Source: Marisa cornuarietis (Eukaryota > Mollusca > Gastropoda > Architaenioglossa > Ampullariidae). Taken from it: a stretch of 64,000 nucleotides of DNA. Every line of letters begins with the position of its first letter. The stretch's first letter is position 1. Shown here in pieces: positions 49,301 to 54,706 of this stretch. The notes under the pieces are model-generated. The model was not told where the DNA came from, ran no database searches, and was given only the letters and a program-made list of their open reading frames with translations. The stretch is from assembly GCA_004794655.1 (NCBI GenBank), contig SMMW01000172.1:124001-188000 (forward strand), in the 5' to 3' direction. The position numbers and the translations under genes are program-made.

Positions 49301-50685
49301 TAATTAAAACTTTTATTTTTATATTTGTCGTATGGGTAAAGTGTAATAACATATAAAAAGGTTTAACATTTCCTCAGTAATCTGTGGAAGACATATCGCT
49401 TTGGCAATCGGGGCTAGTTTCATAGCCACATTAGCTGGATGCTAACGTCTCTCTGTCCGCTAAAGTTCTTGTGACAGAGCAGCAGTTTAGCCGACTACTA
49501 AGTGTTAGCGTCCAGCTAACGCGACTGTAAACTCGGCCCTACACCTGAAAAAAACGCCGAATTTAAAGACGAGTTAAAAAAATTATAGAGCAGGCAATGT
49601 TAAACTGGGTTCCTTTCTTTCGTGACAAAATGGCCCGAATATTTATACGTCGTGTACATATTTACTCTTTTTGACTTTTTGTATGTTAAGATGCTGCCTT
49701 TGTTTTATTTGCCAAGTTAAGATGAAAATTGAAATAGGCTTGAAAGATCTGTTGGCGTTTATAAGTTTCCATATTTGAAAGATCACCTGTAAACTCTTCC
49801 AGATGACTGGGATTATTTCATAACAGGAGGCTACTTTTTAAATTTTAAGTAAAAAAAATCCCCATCCGTTTGCGAGATTCAAGGCGCCAAACAACTTTCT
49901 TACCTGTGTACATCAACATCATGCGAGAAAGTGGATACACCTAACTAACAGCTGCTATCTGCAACCCTTCTAAATGCAGCCTTGATGACGTAAACAAACG
50001 ATCGGATATGTTTCCTTCATGTCGATGCTGAATCCTTATATCTTGCAAAATAGAAGAGTTATTAGCTTAGATATTGAGAATTAATATACATGTATATATC
50101 TATGAATCTAGGCCCATTTATCCACAAAAAGAAAAATCCACTCTGGAGAGGGGTGGGGGTGGGGTGGGGGTCGATGTATATTCCTTGTAAGTGCTCTCTC
50201 ATTAGATCGACAGTTCCTAAAGCGGCATAAAGACAATTTTAATGTCATTAATTTAAATCATTTGCGTGTACAATGAGTTATCAAACATTAAAGGTGACGA
50301 TATTTATTAGAAAGATATCTTAATATGGAACATATTTAGAAGCTGTTGTACAAAAAGAACTTATTAATAAAAGCAAAAAAAGAGTCGCTGCAAATAAGTG
50401 GCAAAGTTTCTTAAATGACCGATCTCTGATCTAATAACTTCAAAACCCAACCAATTAAAAAAGTAGCAAAGGTTTTCATGGGAAGGAAGGATGGGTGGGC
50501 GAAGGAAGGGGGACCAGAACTCTGTAACCGCTATTTGTATGATCTGATGGTATCACAAGTCAACAAATGTTTTGTGCAGGTTTGCATGGTCGATCCCAAG
50601 GTGGACACGGAATGGAGGACTCTGAGACAACACATTGTCACCGATGGCGTTCATCAGAAGGACAAAATCGGAGGCGATTCACCAG
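6464..50685 (+). CDS. DDX1: ATP-dependent RNA helicase DDX1, partial (17 internal exons, 5' and 3' incomplete)
   Basis: Seventeen exons, each bounded by AG and GT, join in one frame and give about 475 residues. In order they hold the Q-motif region ([11 protein letters not shown], then [10 protein letters not shown]), Walker A ([10 protein letters not shown]), a Gly-rich linker, a SPRY domain (about residues 88-275, with [20 protein letters not shown]), motif Ia (PSRELA), the GG motif ([10 protein letters not shown]), motif Ib (TPGR), motif II read as DECD, motif III (SAT) and the start of the inter-domain linker. A SPRY domain inserted between motifs I and Ia is diagnostic for DDX1. The known family is about 740 residues and works in tRNA-ligase complexes, RNA processing and double-strand-break RNA clearance. 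Numbering in the exon entries assumes five missing N-terminal residues. The initiator exon and the second RecA domain were not found. Introns are short up to exon 11 and reach 8.7-13.3 kb later. The helicase function is inferred from the family. Confidence 0.97.
6866..6929 (+). CDS. DDX1: DDX1 exon B: Q motif
   Basis: This exon encodes residues 23-44, [20 protein letters not shown] with flanking residues. The Gln in DVQAEAIP is the Q-motif glutamine that contacts the adenine of ATP in DEAD-box proteins. The donor is GTGAGA and the exon ends in phase 0 after ATG (Met44). Confidence 0.95.
7250..7279 (+). CDS. DDX1: DDX1 exon C: Walker A micro-exon
   Basis: This is a 30-bp exon encoding exactly [10 protein letters not shown], the motif I P-loop that binds ATP phosphates. 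Both boundaries are phase 0, the acceptor is TTGCAG and the donor is GTAAGT. An exon this small would be missed by most gene finders; motif completeness and the match in phase to its neighbours support it. Confidence 0.95.
7345..7735 (+). mobile_element. Decayed LINE A copy (reverse transcriptase fragments)
   Basis: 7351-7540 aligns by eye with LINE A motif A to motif B. Examples are GCATTTGACACTGTCAACCA against GCATTTGACACTATAGACCA, and ATGGGAACCAGACTGTGCTTG against its LINE A counterpart. 7545-7640 then matches a later part of LINE A (near 5285-5360), so the segment in between is deleted. Many stops and indels make this much older than the copy at 3782. Confidence 0.75.
7736..8380 (+). mobile_element. 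Rex1/L2-like LINE reverse transcriptase relic
   Basis: The clearest part is an open stretch at 8134-8379 reading [20 protein letters not shown] and, further on, [14 protein letters not shown]. This is the fingers-to-motif-A segment of a non-LTR reverse transcriptase, of the type in which YR, GRG, VDDA and FxDFxSAFNT are conserved. Upstream sequence near 7740-8110 encodes broken pieces of the region before the reverse transcriptase. The family differs from LINE A in wording, so two LINE families lie back to back. The Rex1/L2 placement is by resemblance only. Confidence 0.7.
8639..8738 (+). CDS. DDX1: DDX1 exon D: post-Walker-A helix and Gly-rich linker
   Basis: This exon encodes residues 55-87 plus one base: [20 protein letters not shown], then a Gly/Lys-rich linker ([14 protein letters not shown]). 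The first part is the helix following the P-loop. The linker leads into the SPRY insert and is more Gly-rich than I recall for vertebrate DDX1. The donor is GTTAGT and the exon ends in phase 1. Confidence 0.93.
9042..9089 (+). CDS. DDX1: DDX1 exon E: SPRY domain entry
   Basis: This exon encodes [16 protein letters not shown], residues 88-103, matching the DDX1 segment leading into SPRY (family pattern W-x-M-N-x-x-D-R-G). It is phase 1 at both ends. The donor is GTCTGT, weaker than the GTRAGN consensus used by most other exons here, but the phase and the protein leave no good alternative. Confidence 0.9.
9411..9497 (+). CDS. DDX1: DDX1 exon F: SPRY domain
   Basis: This exon encodes residues 104-132, [20 protein letters not shown] and SNKAVVGG. 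The acceptor follows a TG-rich run and ends CTATAG. The donor is GTGAGC and the exon ends in phase 1. It corresponds to the first beta strands of the SPRY fold. Confidence 0.93.
9800..9960 (+). CDS. DDX1: DDX1 exon G: SPRY core
   Basis: This is the longest exon here. It encodes residues 133-186 with [20 protein letters not shown] and [19 protein letters not shown], the most conserved stretch of the DDX1 SPRY domain (family pattern [17 protein letters not shown]). It ends with GAG before GTAGGT in phase 0. Confidence 0.97.
9961..12257. other. Intron between DDX1 exons G and H
   Basis: This is a 2.3 kb intron with no recognised gene or repeat family. It contains short (TA)n runs near 10157-10172 and 10472-10484. 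The open frames on either strand show no known domain. Confidence 0.6.
12258..12330 (+). CDS. DDX1: DDX1 exon H: SPRY domain
   Basis: This exon encodes residues 187-210, [20 protein letters not shown] followed by WFKN, the conserved DTIGCYLD strand pair of SPRY. The acceptor is TTGCAG and the donor GTAAGT, ending in phase 1. Confidence 0.96.
12615..12691 (+). CDS. DDX1: DDX1 exon I: SPRY domain
   Basis: This exon encodes residues 211-236, [20 protein letters not shown] then AAVVLK, matching the NGxDLGxAF...PxxVLK segment of DDX1. The acceptor is a run of T then CAG, the donor is GTAAAT, and the exon ends in phase 0. Confidence 0.95.
12919..12972 (+). CDS. DDX1: DDX1 exon J: end of SPRY core
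   Basis: This 54-bp exon encodes [18 protein letters not shown], residues 237-254, the last SPRY strand with the conserved FNFG...FKFPP pattern. Both boundaries are phase 0 and the donor is GTAAGT. Confidence 0.95.
13709..13769 (+). CDS. DDX1: DDX1 exon K: exit from SPRY
   Basis: This exon encodes [20 protein letters not shown], residues 255-274, plus one base. GFVGL corresponds to the family's DGFVAL. The rest is a variable linker back to the RecA fold. The acceptor is CAACAG and the donor GTAAGT, in phase 1. An 8.7 kb intron follows. Confidence 0.93.
15033..15296 (-). mobile_element. LINE A 3' UTR fragment, inverted
   Basis: The sequence is the reverse complement of the LINE A 3' UTR (about 5870-6110). 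It includes the end of the element (AGTGAAGATTT next to an AAT-repeat tail at 15034-15049), GAGAGCATGCTCTTAGCGCTT, and the stretch matching TGATGCCTTTTGTTTTCTGT. It is only slightly diverged from the copy at 3782, except that the GC-rich tract near 15266 has become a G run. This is a short, heavily 5'-truncated insertion, typical of target-primed reverse transcription. Confidence 0.85.
15296..15460 (+). repeat. Direct duplication of a 49-bp segment
   Basis: 15296-15344 and 15412-15460 share GATGTGGATTGCTTGTTGC, GGAGATTTGG and GGTAATGGAAAC with only a few substitutions, and start 116 bp apart. The first copy abuts the inverted LINE A fragment. I do not recognise the source sequence. Confidence 0.8.
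17356..17556 (-). repeat. Minisatellite of about 36-bp units (roughly 6 units)
   Basis: Units start with ATGCTG(T/C)GC and contain GGGTATTGAA, GGCATGT and a final GTAC or GTAT. Because the period is divisible by three, the minus-strand open frame at 17071-17475 reads a 12-residue repeat ([11 protein letters not shown] type) over its first three units. The later units carry small deletions. I see nothing to suggest that this frame is a gene: the rest of it has no recognisable domain. Confidence 0.75.
17650..18195 (+). mobile_element. L2/CR1-like LINE 3' remnant
   Basis: Near 17810-17920 the + strand encodes a decayed C-terminal segment reading [20 protein letters not shown] and then LLKTYLFK. 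This matches in kind the end of LINE A (QWNSLPFHIR, then ALKTHLF) but is clearly another family. The remnant ends near 18150-18180 with GCACAATATAAGTGCTC and an AT-repeat tail, the typical 3' terminus of this LINE group. Confidence 0.6.
20160..20655 (-). mobile_element. Possible non-autonomous DNA transposon relic, copy 2
   Basis: Read on the - strand from 20655, the end is TACAGTGGTACCTCGAGTTA, followed by several short repeats of the form CGAGTTACGA, which give sub-terminal structure. On the + strand, TCTTACCTTGG at 20381 and the following purine-rich segment resemble 2568-2640 in copy 1. I could not find a matching inverted terminus on the left side, so the left boundary is a guess. The family is not named. 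Confidence 0.4.
22432..22490 (+). CDS. DDX1: DDX1 exon L: linker back into RecA domain 1
   Basis: This exon encodes [20 protein letters not shown], residues 275-294. APQAIIIE corresponds to APKALIVE in the family, directly before motif Ia. The acceptor is CCACAG and the donor GTATTT, in phase 0. Confidence 0.93.
22491..23381. other. Intron between DDX1 exons L and M
   Basis: An intron of about 0.9 kb. I recognise nothing in it. Confidence 0.6.
23382..23519 (+). CDS. DDX1: DDX1 exon M: motifs Ia and GG
   Basis: This exon encodes residues 295-340. It opens with PSRELAEQT (motif Ia, RNA binding) and ends with [20 protein letters not shown] plus G, which holds the GG motif. It is phase 0 at both ends, the acceptor is GTACAG and the donor GTGAGT. 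Confidence 0.97.
23520..24307. other. Intron between DDX1 exons M and N
   Basis: I recognise no element. It contains CA-rich sequence near 23928-23945, a C run near 24041-24049 and a T run just before the exon N acceptor (TTTTTTTTTCATTGCAG). Confidence 0.6.
24308..24406 (+). CDS. DDX1: DDX1 exon N: motif Ib and first part of motif II (DEC)
   Basis: This exon encodes [20 protein letters not shown] and then [13 protein letters not shown], residues 341-373. TPGR is motif Ib. The last three residues, Asp-Glu-Cys, begin the Walker B box, and the Asp opening the next exon completes DECD in place of DEAD. The donor is GTAAGC. The other GT, two bases earlier, would create a TGA stop at the junction, so the Cys codon (TGT) is well supported unless the base itself is an assembly error. 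Confidence 0.95.
24640..25262 (+). mobile_element. L2/CR1-like LINE 3' remnant
   Basis: 24680-25090 encodes scattered pieces of a reverse transcriptase C-terminal region: [20 protein letters not shown], then in other phases a [19 protein letters not shown] stretch and a final KPSLKKYL. It ends at 25240-25262 with AAATACGCTTTATAAATAAT, the same kind of 3' terminus as LINE A. Several frameshifts are present. The wording differs from LINE A, so this is another family or subfamily. Confidence 0.7.
25453..25555 (+). mobile_element. tRNA-derived SINE, partial copy S2
   Basis: The sequence contains GGCTGGCTGCCTTGCCGTGA, CCTTAGTTGCTGACTCGG and AAAACACCAATCC, the 3' half of the SINE body. The 5' half is mostly missing or diverged. 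A perfect 8-bp inverted repeat with a 4-base loop (25434-25453) abuts it. Confidence 0.6.
26219..26359 (+). CDS. DDX1: DDX1 exon O: end of motif II and motif III
   Basis: This exon encodes residues 374-420. It opens [20 protein letters not shown], whose first Asp completes motif II. It contains SAT (motif III, coupling ATP hydrolysis to unwinding) in [15 protein letters not shown]. It is phase 0 at both ends, the acceptor is GGCAG and the donor GTGGGT. A 13.3 kb intron follows. Confidence 0.96.
26855..26876. repeat. (GT)n microsatellite
   Basis: About ten GT units within the large intron after exon O, just before a pyrimidine-rich stretch. Confidence 0.85.
28325..28409. repeat. Compound (GC)n(GT)n microsatellite
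   Basis: About eight GC units pass directly into GT units, with GC interruptions to the end. The tract is a continuous purine/pyrimidine alternation of about 80 bases, a sequence type known to favour Z-DNA. It is read as a run of Cys/Val/Arg in some frames but is not a gene. Confidence 0.9.
29715..29960 (-). mobile_element. GGGGCCAGTTGCACAAC-family MITE, copy G1
   Basis: The left end (GGGTCTAGTTGCACAACATG) and the right end (TGTTGTGCTACTGGCCCC) are inverted repeats of each other. The reverse complement of the right half matches the left part of copy G2 at 51694 for about 100 bases, including CTAATTTTAAACA and GTTTAGATAAT. It has no coding capacity. A short element with inverted termini and multiple copies fits a miniature inverted-repeat transposable element. 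Confidence 0.75.
30337..30456 (+). repeat. 20-bp minisatellite, 6 exact-length units
   Basis: Units begin at 30337, 30357, 30377, 30397, 30417 and 30437. The consensus is close to GGGTTGCAGACAGGAGTAGA. There are no length changes between units, only substitutions, so the array is young or was recently homogenised. Confidence 0.92.
34718..35220 (+). mobile_element. LINE C-terminal remnant with Cys/His motif
   Basis: 34723-34956 encodes [20 protein letters not shown], then [19 protein letters not shown]. The C-x-C...H-x-x-x-x-C arrangement, directly after a basic R-x-x-L/H-R-x-Y/L segment, is the C-terminal zinc-binding element found after the reverse transcriptase or RNase H of several non-LTR families (I, Jockey and similar). 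Downstream sequence to about 35220 appears to be its decayed tail. No reverse transcriptase is left upstream. The family is not resolved. Confidence 0.5.
35260..35913 (+). mobile_element. TTTAAAGG-family element M1 (left-truncated)
   Basis: 35260-35840 matches M6 (reverse complement of 52101-52700) and M4 (44900-45204). Shared blocks are CAAAAGCGATTTTTTGCCC, AAATTTAATGGGCAA and GCACGTGTTCCCGTT. The last 75 bases, to the terminus TCGTGTTGTCCTTTAAA, are the inverted counterpart of the M3 and M5 starts. The left terminus is missing. It encodes nothing recognisable and is followed directly by the deleted RTE copy. Confidence 0.7.
35978..37083 (+). pseudogene. RTE retrotransposon copy II, decayed and internally deleted
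   Basis: 35978 to about 36640 follows the RTE at 45205 from its ORF position near 47125. It includes the segment GAGCTTTACCGTAACTTCAT, which corresponds to GACCTTTACCACAACTTCAT. About 410 bp are then missing (47800-48210 of the intact copy), which removes reverse transcriptase motifs B and C. The sequence resumes at the ATTCGCATTAGGATCACAAC segment and ends near the RTE segment GACTGGTCGTCC. An open frame of 244 codons (36483-37217) crosses the deletion, partly out of the original phase. It is not a functional gene. Confidence 0.85.
38331..38572. repeat. Pyrimidine-rich tract with an 84-bp tandem duplication
   Basis: Nearly all bases on the + strand are C or T. Within it, CCCTCTCTCCTTACTTTCTA at 38391 recurs at 38475, giving two 84-bp units (38391-38474 and 38475-38558) that differ at a handful of positions. 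Long polypurine/polypyrimidine tracts can form triplex (H-DNA) structures; that is general knowledge, not shown here. Confidence 0.88.
38575..38722 (+). mobile_element. tRNA-derived SINE, copy S3
   Basis: It contains CAATACAGTGAGGATTGGCT, a box-B-like GGTTCAGATCTCG, TGTGGCATCTGTTTACA, GTGATATAGCCTTAGTTG and CGGCGTAAAACACCAATCC. The tRNA-like box A part is cut off by the pyrimidine tract on its left. Confidence 0.75.
39070..39150 (+). mobile_element. tRNA-derived SINE, 3' fragment S4
   Basis: GCCGTGATATAGCCTTGGCT, GCTGGCACGGCGTTAAACAC and an adjacent CAAC-rich tail match the 3' half of the SINE family. The 5' half is not recognisable. Confidence 0.55.
39690..39764 (+). CDS. DDX1: DDX1 exon P: start of inter-domain linker
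   Basis: This exon encodes residues 421-445, [20 protein letters not shown] then TVHHC, matching the family's FPTWxDLKGxDSVPxTVHH. The acceptor is TTGCAG and the donor GTATGT, phase 0 at both ends. It is isolated by introns of 13.3 and 10.8 kb. Confidence 0.96.
39870..39990 (+). mobile_element. LINE/SINE 3' tail remnant
   Basis: GTGTGGGAAAATGCGCTATA at 39945, followed by CAAATCTTCTTCTTATTATC, has the shape of the LINE A and SINE S1 termini (TGCGCTATA, then AAATC plus a T/A-rich repeat). Upstream identity is too weak to name the parent. Confidence 0.5.
40178..40599 (+). mobile_element. TTTAAAGG-family element M2 (complete, about 420 bp)
   Basis: The left terminus is GGTTAAAGGACAAGCCGAGT. The right terminus, read on the - strand, is TTCTTAAAGGCTAACCC. 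The first 190 bases match the left parts of M4 and M6 (GGGTTAAGTTCATTTTAAAAT and CAGGAGAAAATT). The last 200 bases are the reverse complement of the M3/M5 type (AATACCACAGTAAT, then GTTTTTGTGATAC). This copy links the two halves seen separately elsewhere and shows that they belong to one family. Confidence 0.75.
40976..41290 (-). mobile_element. TTTAAAGG-family element M3
   Basis: It starts ATTAAAGGTCAACACGAGCG. About 310 bases match M5 (51075-51385), including ATAAAGTATCA, AAAAATAGTGTCGTCTG and GTAAAAGAAAAC, and the reverse complement of the right half of M2. The distal end is lost or runs into the simple repeat near 41316. The open frame at 40757-41179 overlaps its start but has no known domain. 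Confidence 0.7.
44671..45204 (+). mobile_element. TTTAAAGG-family element M4, left part
   Basis: It begins with the terminus GGTTTAAAGGGCAACACGAG and shares long stretches with M6 (GAAAATTACTCTCCTATGCT, GCCTTCAAACATCGGCATTC) and with M1 (AAATTTAATGGGCAA). It is cut at 45204 by the RTE insertion. 45191-45204 (CTTAGTGAGCATTT) is the upstream copy of the target-site duplication. Confidence 0.78.
45210..45445 (+). repeat. Duplicated 19-bp motif in the RTE 5' UTR
   Basis: TGGAGCGGTCGACTCAGAC occurs at 45210-45228 and, identical, at 45427-45445, 217 bp apart. The first copy begins about five bases after the element's left edge. This may be a partial tandem promoter unit in the 5' UTR, or a trace of a head-to-tail 5' end. 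Its function is not known to me. Confidence 0.9.
45679..48789 (+). pseudogene. RTE ORF: endonuclease-reverse transcriptase, one premature stop
   Basis: The frame is open from 45679, with a likely ATG start at 45703. It is interrupted only by TAA at 48514-48516 and stays in the same phase to TGA at 48787-48789. N-terminal apurinic endonuclease: GTWNVRTL near 45871, [28 protein letters not shown] and GSDHD near 46576. Reverse transcriptase: [24 protein letters not shown] (motif A), [10 protein letters not shown] (motif B) and FADD at 47983-47994 (motif C). The C-terminal part after the stop has GHVTRHDT and a Gly/Arg-rich [10 protein letters not shown] stretch. Copy III at 54250 has TCA (Ser) where this copy has TAA, so one base change explains the break. 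The wording matches the RTE/BovB clade. This is a retrotransposon, not a host gene. Confidence 0.9.
48794..48860 (+). mobile_element. TTTAAAGG-family element M4, continuation after the RTE insertion
   Basis: After the downstream target-site duplication the sequence GTGCATTTGAGTTAAGTTTT continues the M1 and M6 consensus (GCGCATTTGAGTTAATTCTT in M1). The match fades after about 60 bases. Confidence 0.65.
50580..50685 (+). CDS. DDX1: DDX1 exon Q: inter-domain linker (last exon found)
   Basis: This exon encodes residues 446-480 plus one base: [20 protein letters not shown], then [15 protein letters not shown]. It aligns with the family segment V-x-V-x-P-K-x-D-x-x-W...I-x-T-D-x-V-H-x-K-D...S-P. 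The acceptor is TGTGCAG and the donor GTGAGT, phase 1. The next exon should begin by completing a Glu codon before Met-Trp; I did not find it before 64000. The + frame open upstream of the acceptor is fortuitous. Confidence 0.94.
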
Positions 50686-51074
50686 GTGAGTGTCCCCCGC
50701 GTCTGCCATTCATGCCGTGACATTTGCAACAAAAACAACAAAAAACAAAAAAAACATTTCCTTTTCGTGAAGAATCCTTGTAAACTGTCCGCCCTACACA
50801 CAACCGCGTACCTTGATGCTGGTCTTCCGCGTCTGATCTTATCCCTCCACAGTTTTAGAATTCTAAGAAAATCTTAAAAAATTAAAAAGCTTAATGCTTT
50901 AGAATGTGAGGTGTACAGTATAAAAATGAAGGCGAAGAAGAGTGGACTGTTGCCCTTTTCCATTTAAACCTCAAACCAGAGTTGTAGCGGACACGGCGGA
51001 AACCGGAACGAACAGTTATTGACTACAGCGCGCAACATGCTGTTTTAGCTTGTGACTGCGTTCCTAAGGGTGTC

Positions 51075-51385
51075 TTAAAGGACAACACGAGCGCTTCGTG
51101 AATTCCCTGGAAATAGAGCATAAAGTATCAGAAAAACATATACCGGTGGTATTTTACGACGAAGAGGCATGAGAAATATTTATGTTTTTCTCTTAATCAC
51201 ACTTGAATTTGTCGAGAGAACAGAAAATGACGAGAGTGGCTTATCTAAAAATAGTGTCGTCTGTATGATCTGAGTTCAAAGAGGAAAGATGCAATCCTCG
51301 GTAAAAGAAAACAGACCAGGACGTAATGTGCTGCTGGTGAATGTTGTCTTTTACACTCAGATGGTGTTAGTTTGTACTCATTAAG
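51075..51385 (-). mobile_element. TTTAAAGG-family element M5
   Basis: It begins CTTAAAGGACAACACGAGCG and follows M3 for about 300 bases (GGAAATAGAGCATAAAGTAT, AAAAATAGTGTCGTCTG, GTAAAAGAAAAC). The distal terminus is not identified. Confidence 0.7.
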
Positions 51386-51693
51386 GAAATCCTAAAGGTA
51401 CTAGCAACAAACGCCAGTGGATTAACTTTGTTCAGCGATCTGAATATGCAGCTTTGTTTAAACGTACCGTGCGAACGTCTTCCCCACACTGTACTCATGA
51501 ATTTGCTCAAAATCAATTGCTATCCAATCACTTATACAGTTCACGCAAATCTTGGACTTTCAGTAAAACGAAGAGATCTTCCTACAGCAGTGCCAACTAT
51601 ACAAAAGCACGAGCTGTTAAAACCAACTACGATTGCTGGTAAAAAAAACTTAAAGATCAAGCACCTGATATTCAACACTCTCTACATCGTTCT

Positions 51694-51955
51694 GGGGCCA
51701 GTTGCACAACACATTTCTAATTTTAAACATCTTTAGGCCTTAACTCTATTTAGATAATTATTTTAAAGTGCACACCACAATTTTAGAATTTTTAAAACTA
51801 AAACTGCTTTAAGTAAGATAAAGTTAAGTCTGACTTTCTGTCCTGTCAGTACAAGTTTTTGTATGTTTTTCTGCGAAGAATCAAAATGGCTTAGAAGAGA
51901 TTTTGCCTCTTTAGAACAGTTTTAAGGTTTAGAAACGTGTTGTGCAACTGGCACC
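51694..51955 (+). mobile_element. GGGGCCAGTTGCACAAC-family MITE, copy G2
   Basis: The termini GGGGCCAGTTGCACAACACA and, inverted, GGTGCCAGTTGCACAACACG agree at nearly all of the first 25 positions. The element is 262 bp, lacks coding capacity and matches G1 in inverse orientation. It lies between M5 and M6, so three miniature elements occupy less than 2 kb. Confidence 0.8.
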
Positions 51956-52100
51956 TGGTCTACAAGTAACATCGTGACACAACATCAGTGGTATCTTTAT
52001 CCAGCACAATGCTAAAACCACCTGACAGTGTGAGGGCATCATTGATGTGCATGATCGAAACAGCTAAAAAAAGAATTGAATGTGAGAAACGTAGGAAGAG

Positions 52101-52875
52101 TTTAAACGGGAACACGTGCGAGTAAGTAAATAGTAAATTTTGCATGCAACTAAACGAGGAAGAAATAAGTTTTTACATCTATCAATATGTATCAAAATGT
52201 TTGTTACATTATGTTTTTAACAGTTAAAAAGTCATTATCAGGAGTCAGTTGTGACTACAAAATAAAAACGCAGTGCTGGATATTAATCATCTATCAAATA
52301 CAATAATTACAGGAGTTTATCTTAGACAAATGGACATTTGAAATGTGTTTATATTTTATTAACAATAATACACATGGAAAAGTAACTCAAATGCACATAG
52401 TAGCAAAGAATCGATAATACAAGGTAGACGGCAAGGACCGTGATTGTTGTCCATTACATTTTGATCTGGATAAGATTTACGTTCCAGGCTGTCGAATAAA
52501 GTTCAATAAATAAAGTTCAAATCTATAGGGATGTATTTCAAAATCAGCAGTTTGATTTTCTGAGCAAAAAAATCGCTTCTTGAACACGACACCCTGAGCG
52601 ATGTTTCTTCATCTGACTCGAAGACATGCTTAGATTAACTGAACTGAGCCACATTCACTGTTAAAAATACTACTTGCACGCAACAGAACTCTCCAGCATA
52701 GGAGAGTAATTATTTTCTTCTGCTTTCCTAGTTGCAGGTGAGAATGCCGATGTTTGAAGGCTTTGATCTTTAAAATTGAGCACTATTATTAACTCGTATT
52801 TGTGGAATTATTATTTTTAAATGAACTTAACCCGATCATAAAGAAACAGCGTTGCACTCGTGCTGTTCTTTAAAG
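52101..52875 (-). mobile_element. TTTAAAGG-family element M6 (long form)
   Basis: On the - strand it begins CTTTAAAGAACAGCACGAGT (52875), follows M4 through GCCGATGTTTGAAGG (+ strand) and AAAAAATCGCTTCTTGAACA, and then follows M1 to AACGGGAACACGTGCGAG (52107). It may extend to about 52040, where similarity to the outer 75 bases of M1 is weak. It is the most complete long form in the window. Confidence 0.72.
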
Positions 52876-54249
52876 ACATTGGGGTGTCTTGCTGTCTTGA
52901 TACCCGACCTATAAATTCAGCCGACGTCGCCCAACAACGCTGTCTTCGCGCTCGTCTAGAGGCTCCCGGCCCTTTGTTCTTTGACAGCCTCGCCGAGCGG
53001 TGTTGGGTTTTCAGCCACAGATGCTCGTGACAAGTGTTCCGACGTCCGAGTGGCGCCGCGCGGATATTGCCGTTTTCATGACGCCATTAGATGCCTTTAC
53101 TCATTGCCAGCCGTCCATTTGCACGCCGCCGAGACTACGGGAGCCAGCAGTGCGGTCATGTGTTCAACACTGGCGTCCTCTCGCCACGACCGGCAATTAG
53201 CGGGAAAGGGAATGTCACCCCGCAAATTGGATCTACTCCAACGCCTTAAATTGCGTGCGACGTGATCATATTCGGGGTTTTTCTTTGGCTTCTTCCTTGG
53301 ACTTTTTTTTCGGAATGAAAGATTTCAGGACAAAATTGAGACTATGCGCCAGAAGCAAATTTTAGGAGGAAGCAGAAAAACAAAACAGATTATTTTCTAA
53401 AGTAGTTTCGCGTGCAGTTAACATTTAGATAATATTTTATTTTTCTTTGGTTATTTAAACCCAGGGATTGGATTTTTTTATAATGCTTGTATTTTTTTGT
53501 AGGACTGTATTATTTTTCACGCAAGAATGTAAAAGTTGTGCTAAAACAACTGAAGGCAGTCATTATTATTATACGTGATTATTATTGTCACTTGACAGCT
53601 GACAGTGCATGTAGTATTGCCCCCGTTTCCGCGGGCAATATGTTCCAAGAGTTTCTGGGGAACCGCGGGTAGTATCGAACGCCAGATATAATGGCAGCTA
53701 ATGCGAACAGTGAAAACGTTAGAAGCAATGTGAAGGCAAGTTCTTGGGGCTTCACCATAGAAACACCATGTTTTCGCTTGACGCGTTTTGAGACCCAACA
53801 GCTTTTTATTTCTTAAATTTTACCCCTTTTCGGGCCTCTGATAGTCAGCGGATAAAGGAGCGCGGCTTTATGTGTGCCAGTACATGTTACAGATTAACCA
53901 TTTAACAAAACGTAAAGAAAGGAACAGCGAAAGCCCCTCATTTTGAATGTCACATTTTATTGTTCAAAAAGAATAGAAAGCAACAACTGATGCAGTTATA
54001 AACGAGACTTAGAAAATATTCACGCGTTTTCTTGTCAAGCGCGAGACGTTGACATCGGGGAACTGAGCACGTGGGTGACAGGTGTATTTTTATCGCGTTA
54101 GCACAATCCTGAAGGAGCACATTATGTACAATGCTTACATGTCAGTCACATAGAATCTCGCCACAATGGTCTAGAGTCCCTACCGCTAATCTTCCCCGGA
54201 TAGAAGACAACGACGTGTGACATGCCCTCGGATGTTTTCTCTTTGTCTG

Positions 54250-54706
54250 GCTGTCAGATCAGTCAGTCGTCCCTTGACCGGCACCTGTCGTTGGGGGGAG
54301 CACATGGATAGACGTGGAAGCCGACAGGGCCGCCACTCTTGTCTATTGTTGACGAAAGTGAGCAGGTCCTTAGAGGATGACCAATCCATTCTTTGACCTT
54401 CGTAAGTCAGTTCTTCCTCTGGACACCGCGGTGTCGGCCACCCTCCAAGGTGCCATGAAGGATAGTCTTCGACAAGGTGTCGTGCCGGGTCACATGACCA
54501 AAGAAGACCAGCTTACGTCGCTTGACTGTTGATAGTAGGGGTTCCTGGTGTCGTACGAGTGTGGCAACCGTGCTTGTACAAAGTCGTTAGTTCTTTGTTC
54601 TCTGTATGAGATTCCGAGCAGCCTCCTCAGGCACTTGTTCTTGGTTGTCTGGATTCTCTTTTCCATTTCAGCGAGCAGAGTCCACCCCTTCCGAGTCTAG
54701 CGGAGC
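54250..54706 (-). mobile_element. RTE retrotransposon copy III, 3' fragment
   Basis: The reverse complement follows the last 450 bases of the RTE at 45205: TGGACTCTGCTCG (near 54690), AAGCGACGTAAGCTGGTCTT, CATGTGACCCGGCACGACAC, and an ACTG-rich tail near 54255-54275. It carries the sense codon TCA where the copy at 45205 has the stop TAA. It is 5'-truncated and has its own frame disruptions. Confidence 0.88.

Larger units (their letters stand above)
39765..50579. other. 10.8 kb intron between DDX1 exons P and Q
   Basis: The intron contains TTTAAAGG-family elements M2, M3 and M4 and the RTE LINE inserted in M4, all listed separately, plus the LINE/SINE tail at 39870-39990. The stretches 41291-44670 and 48861-50579 show no gene or repeat family I recognise, apart from TA/CA simple repeats near 41316-41350. 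Confidence 0.7.

Noticed and set aside
50478..50720. The open frame running through exon Q as an independent gene
   Set aside because: The part before 50580 is intron that happens to be open. A consensus acceptor and the protein match place the exon start at 50580.
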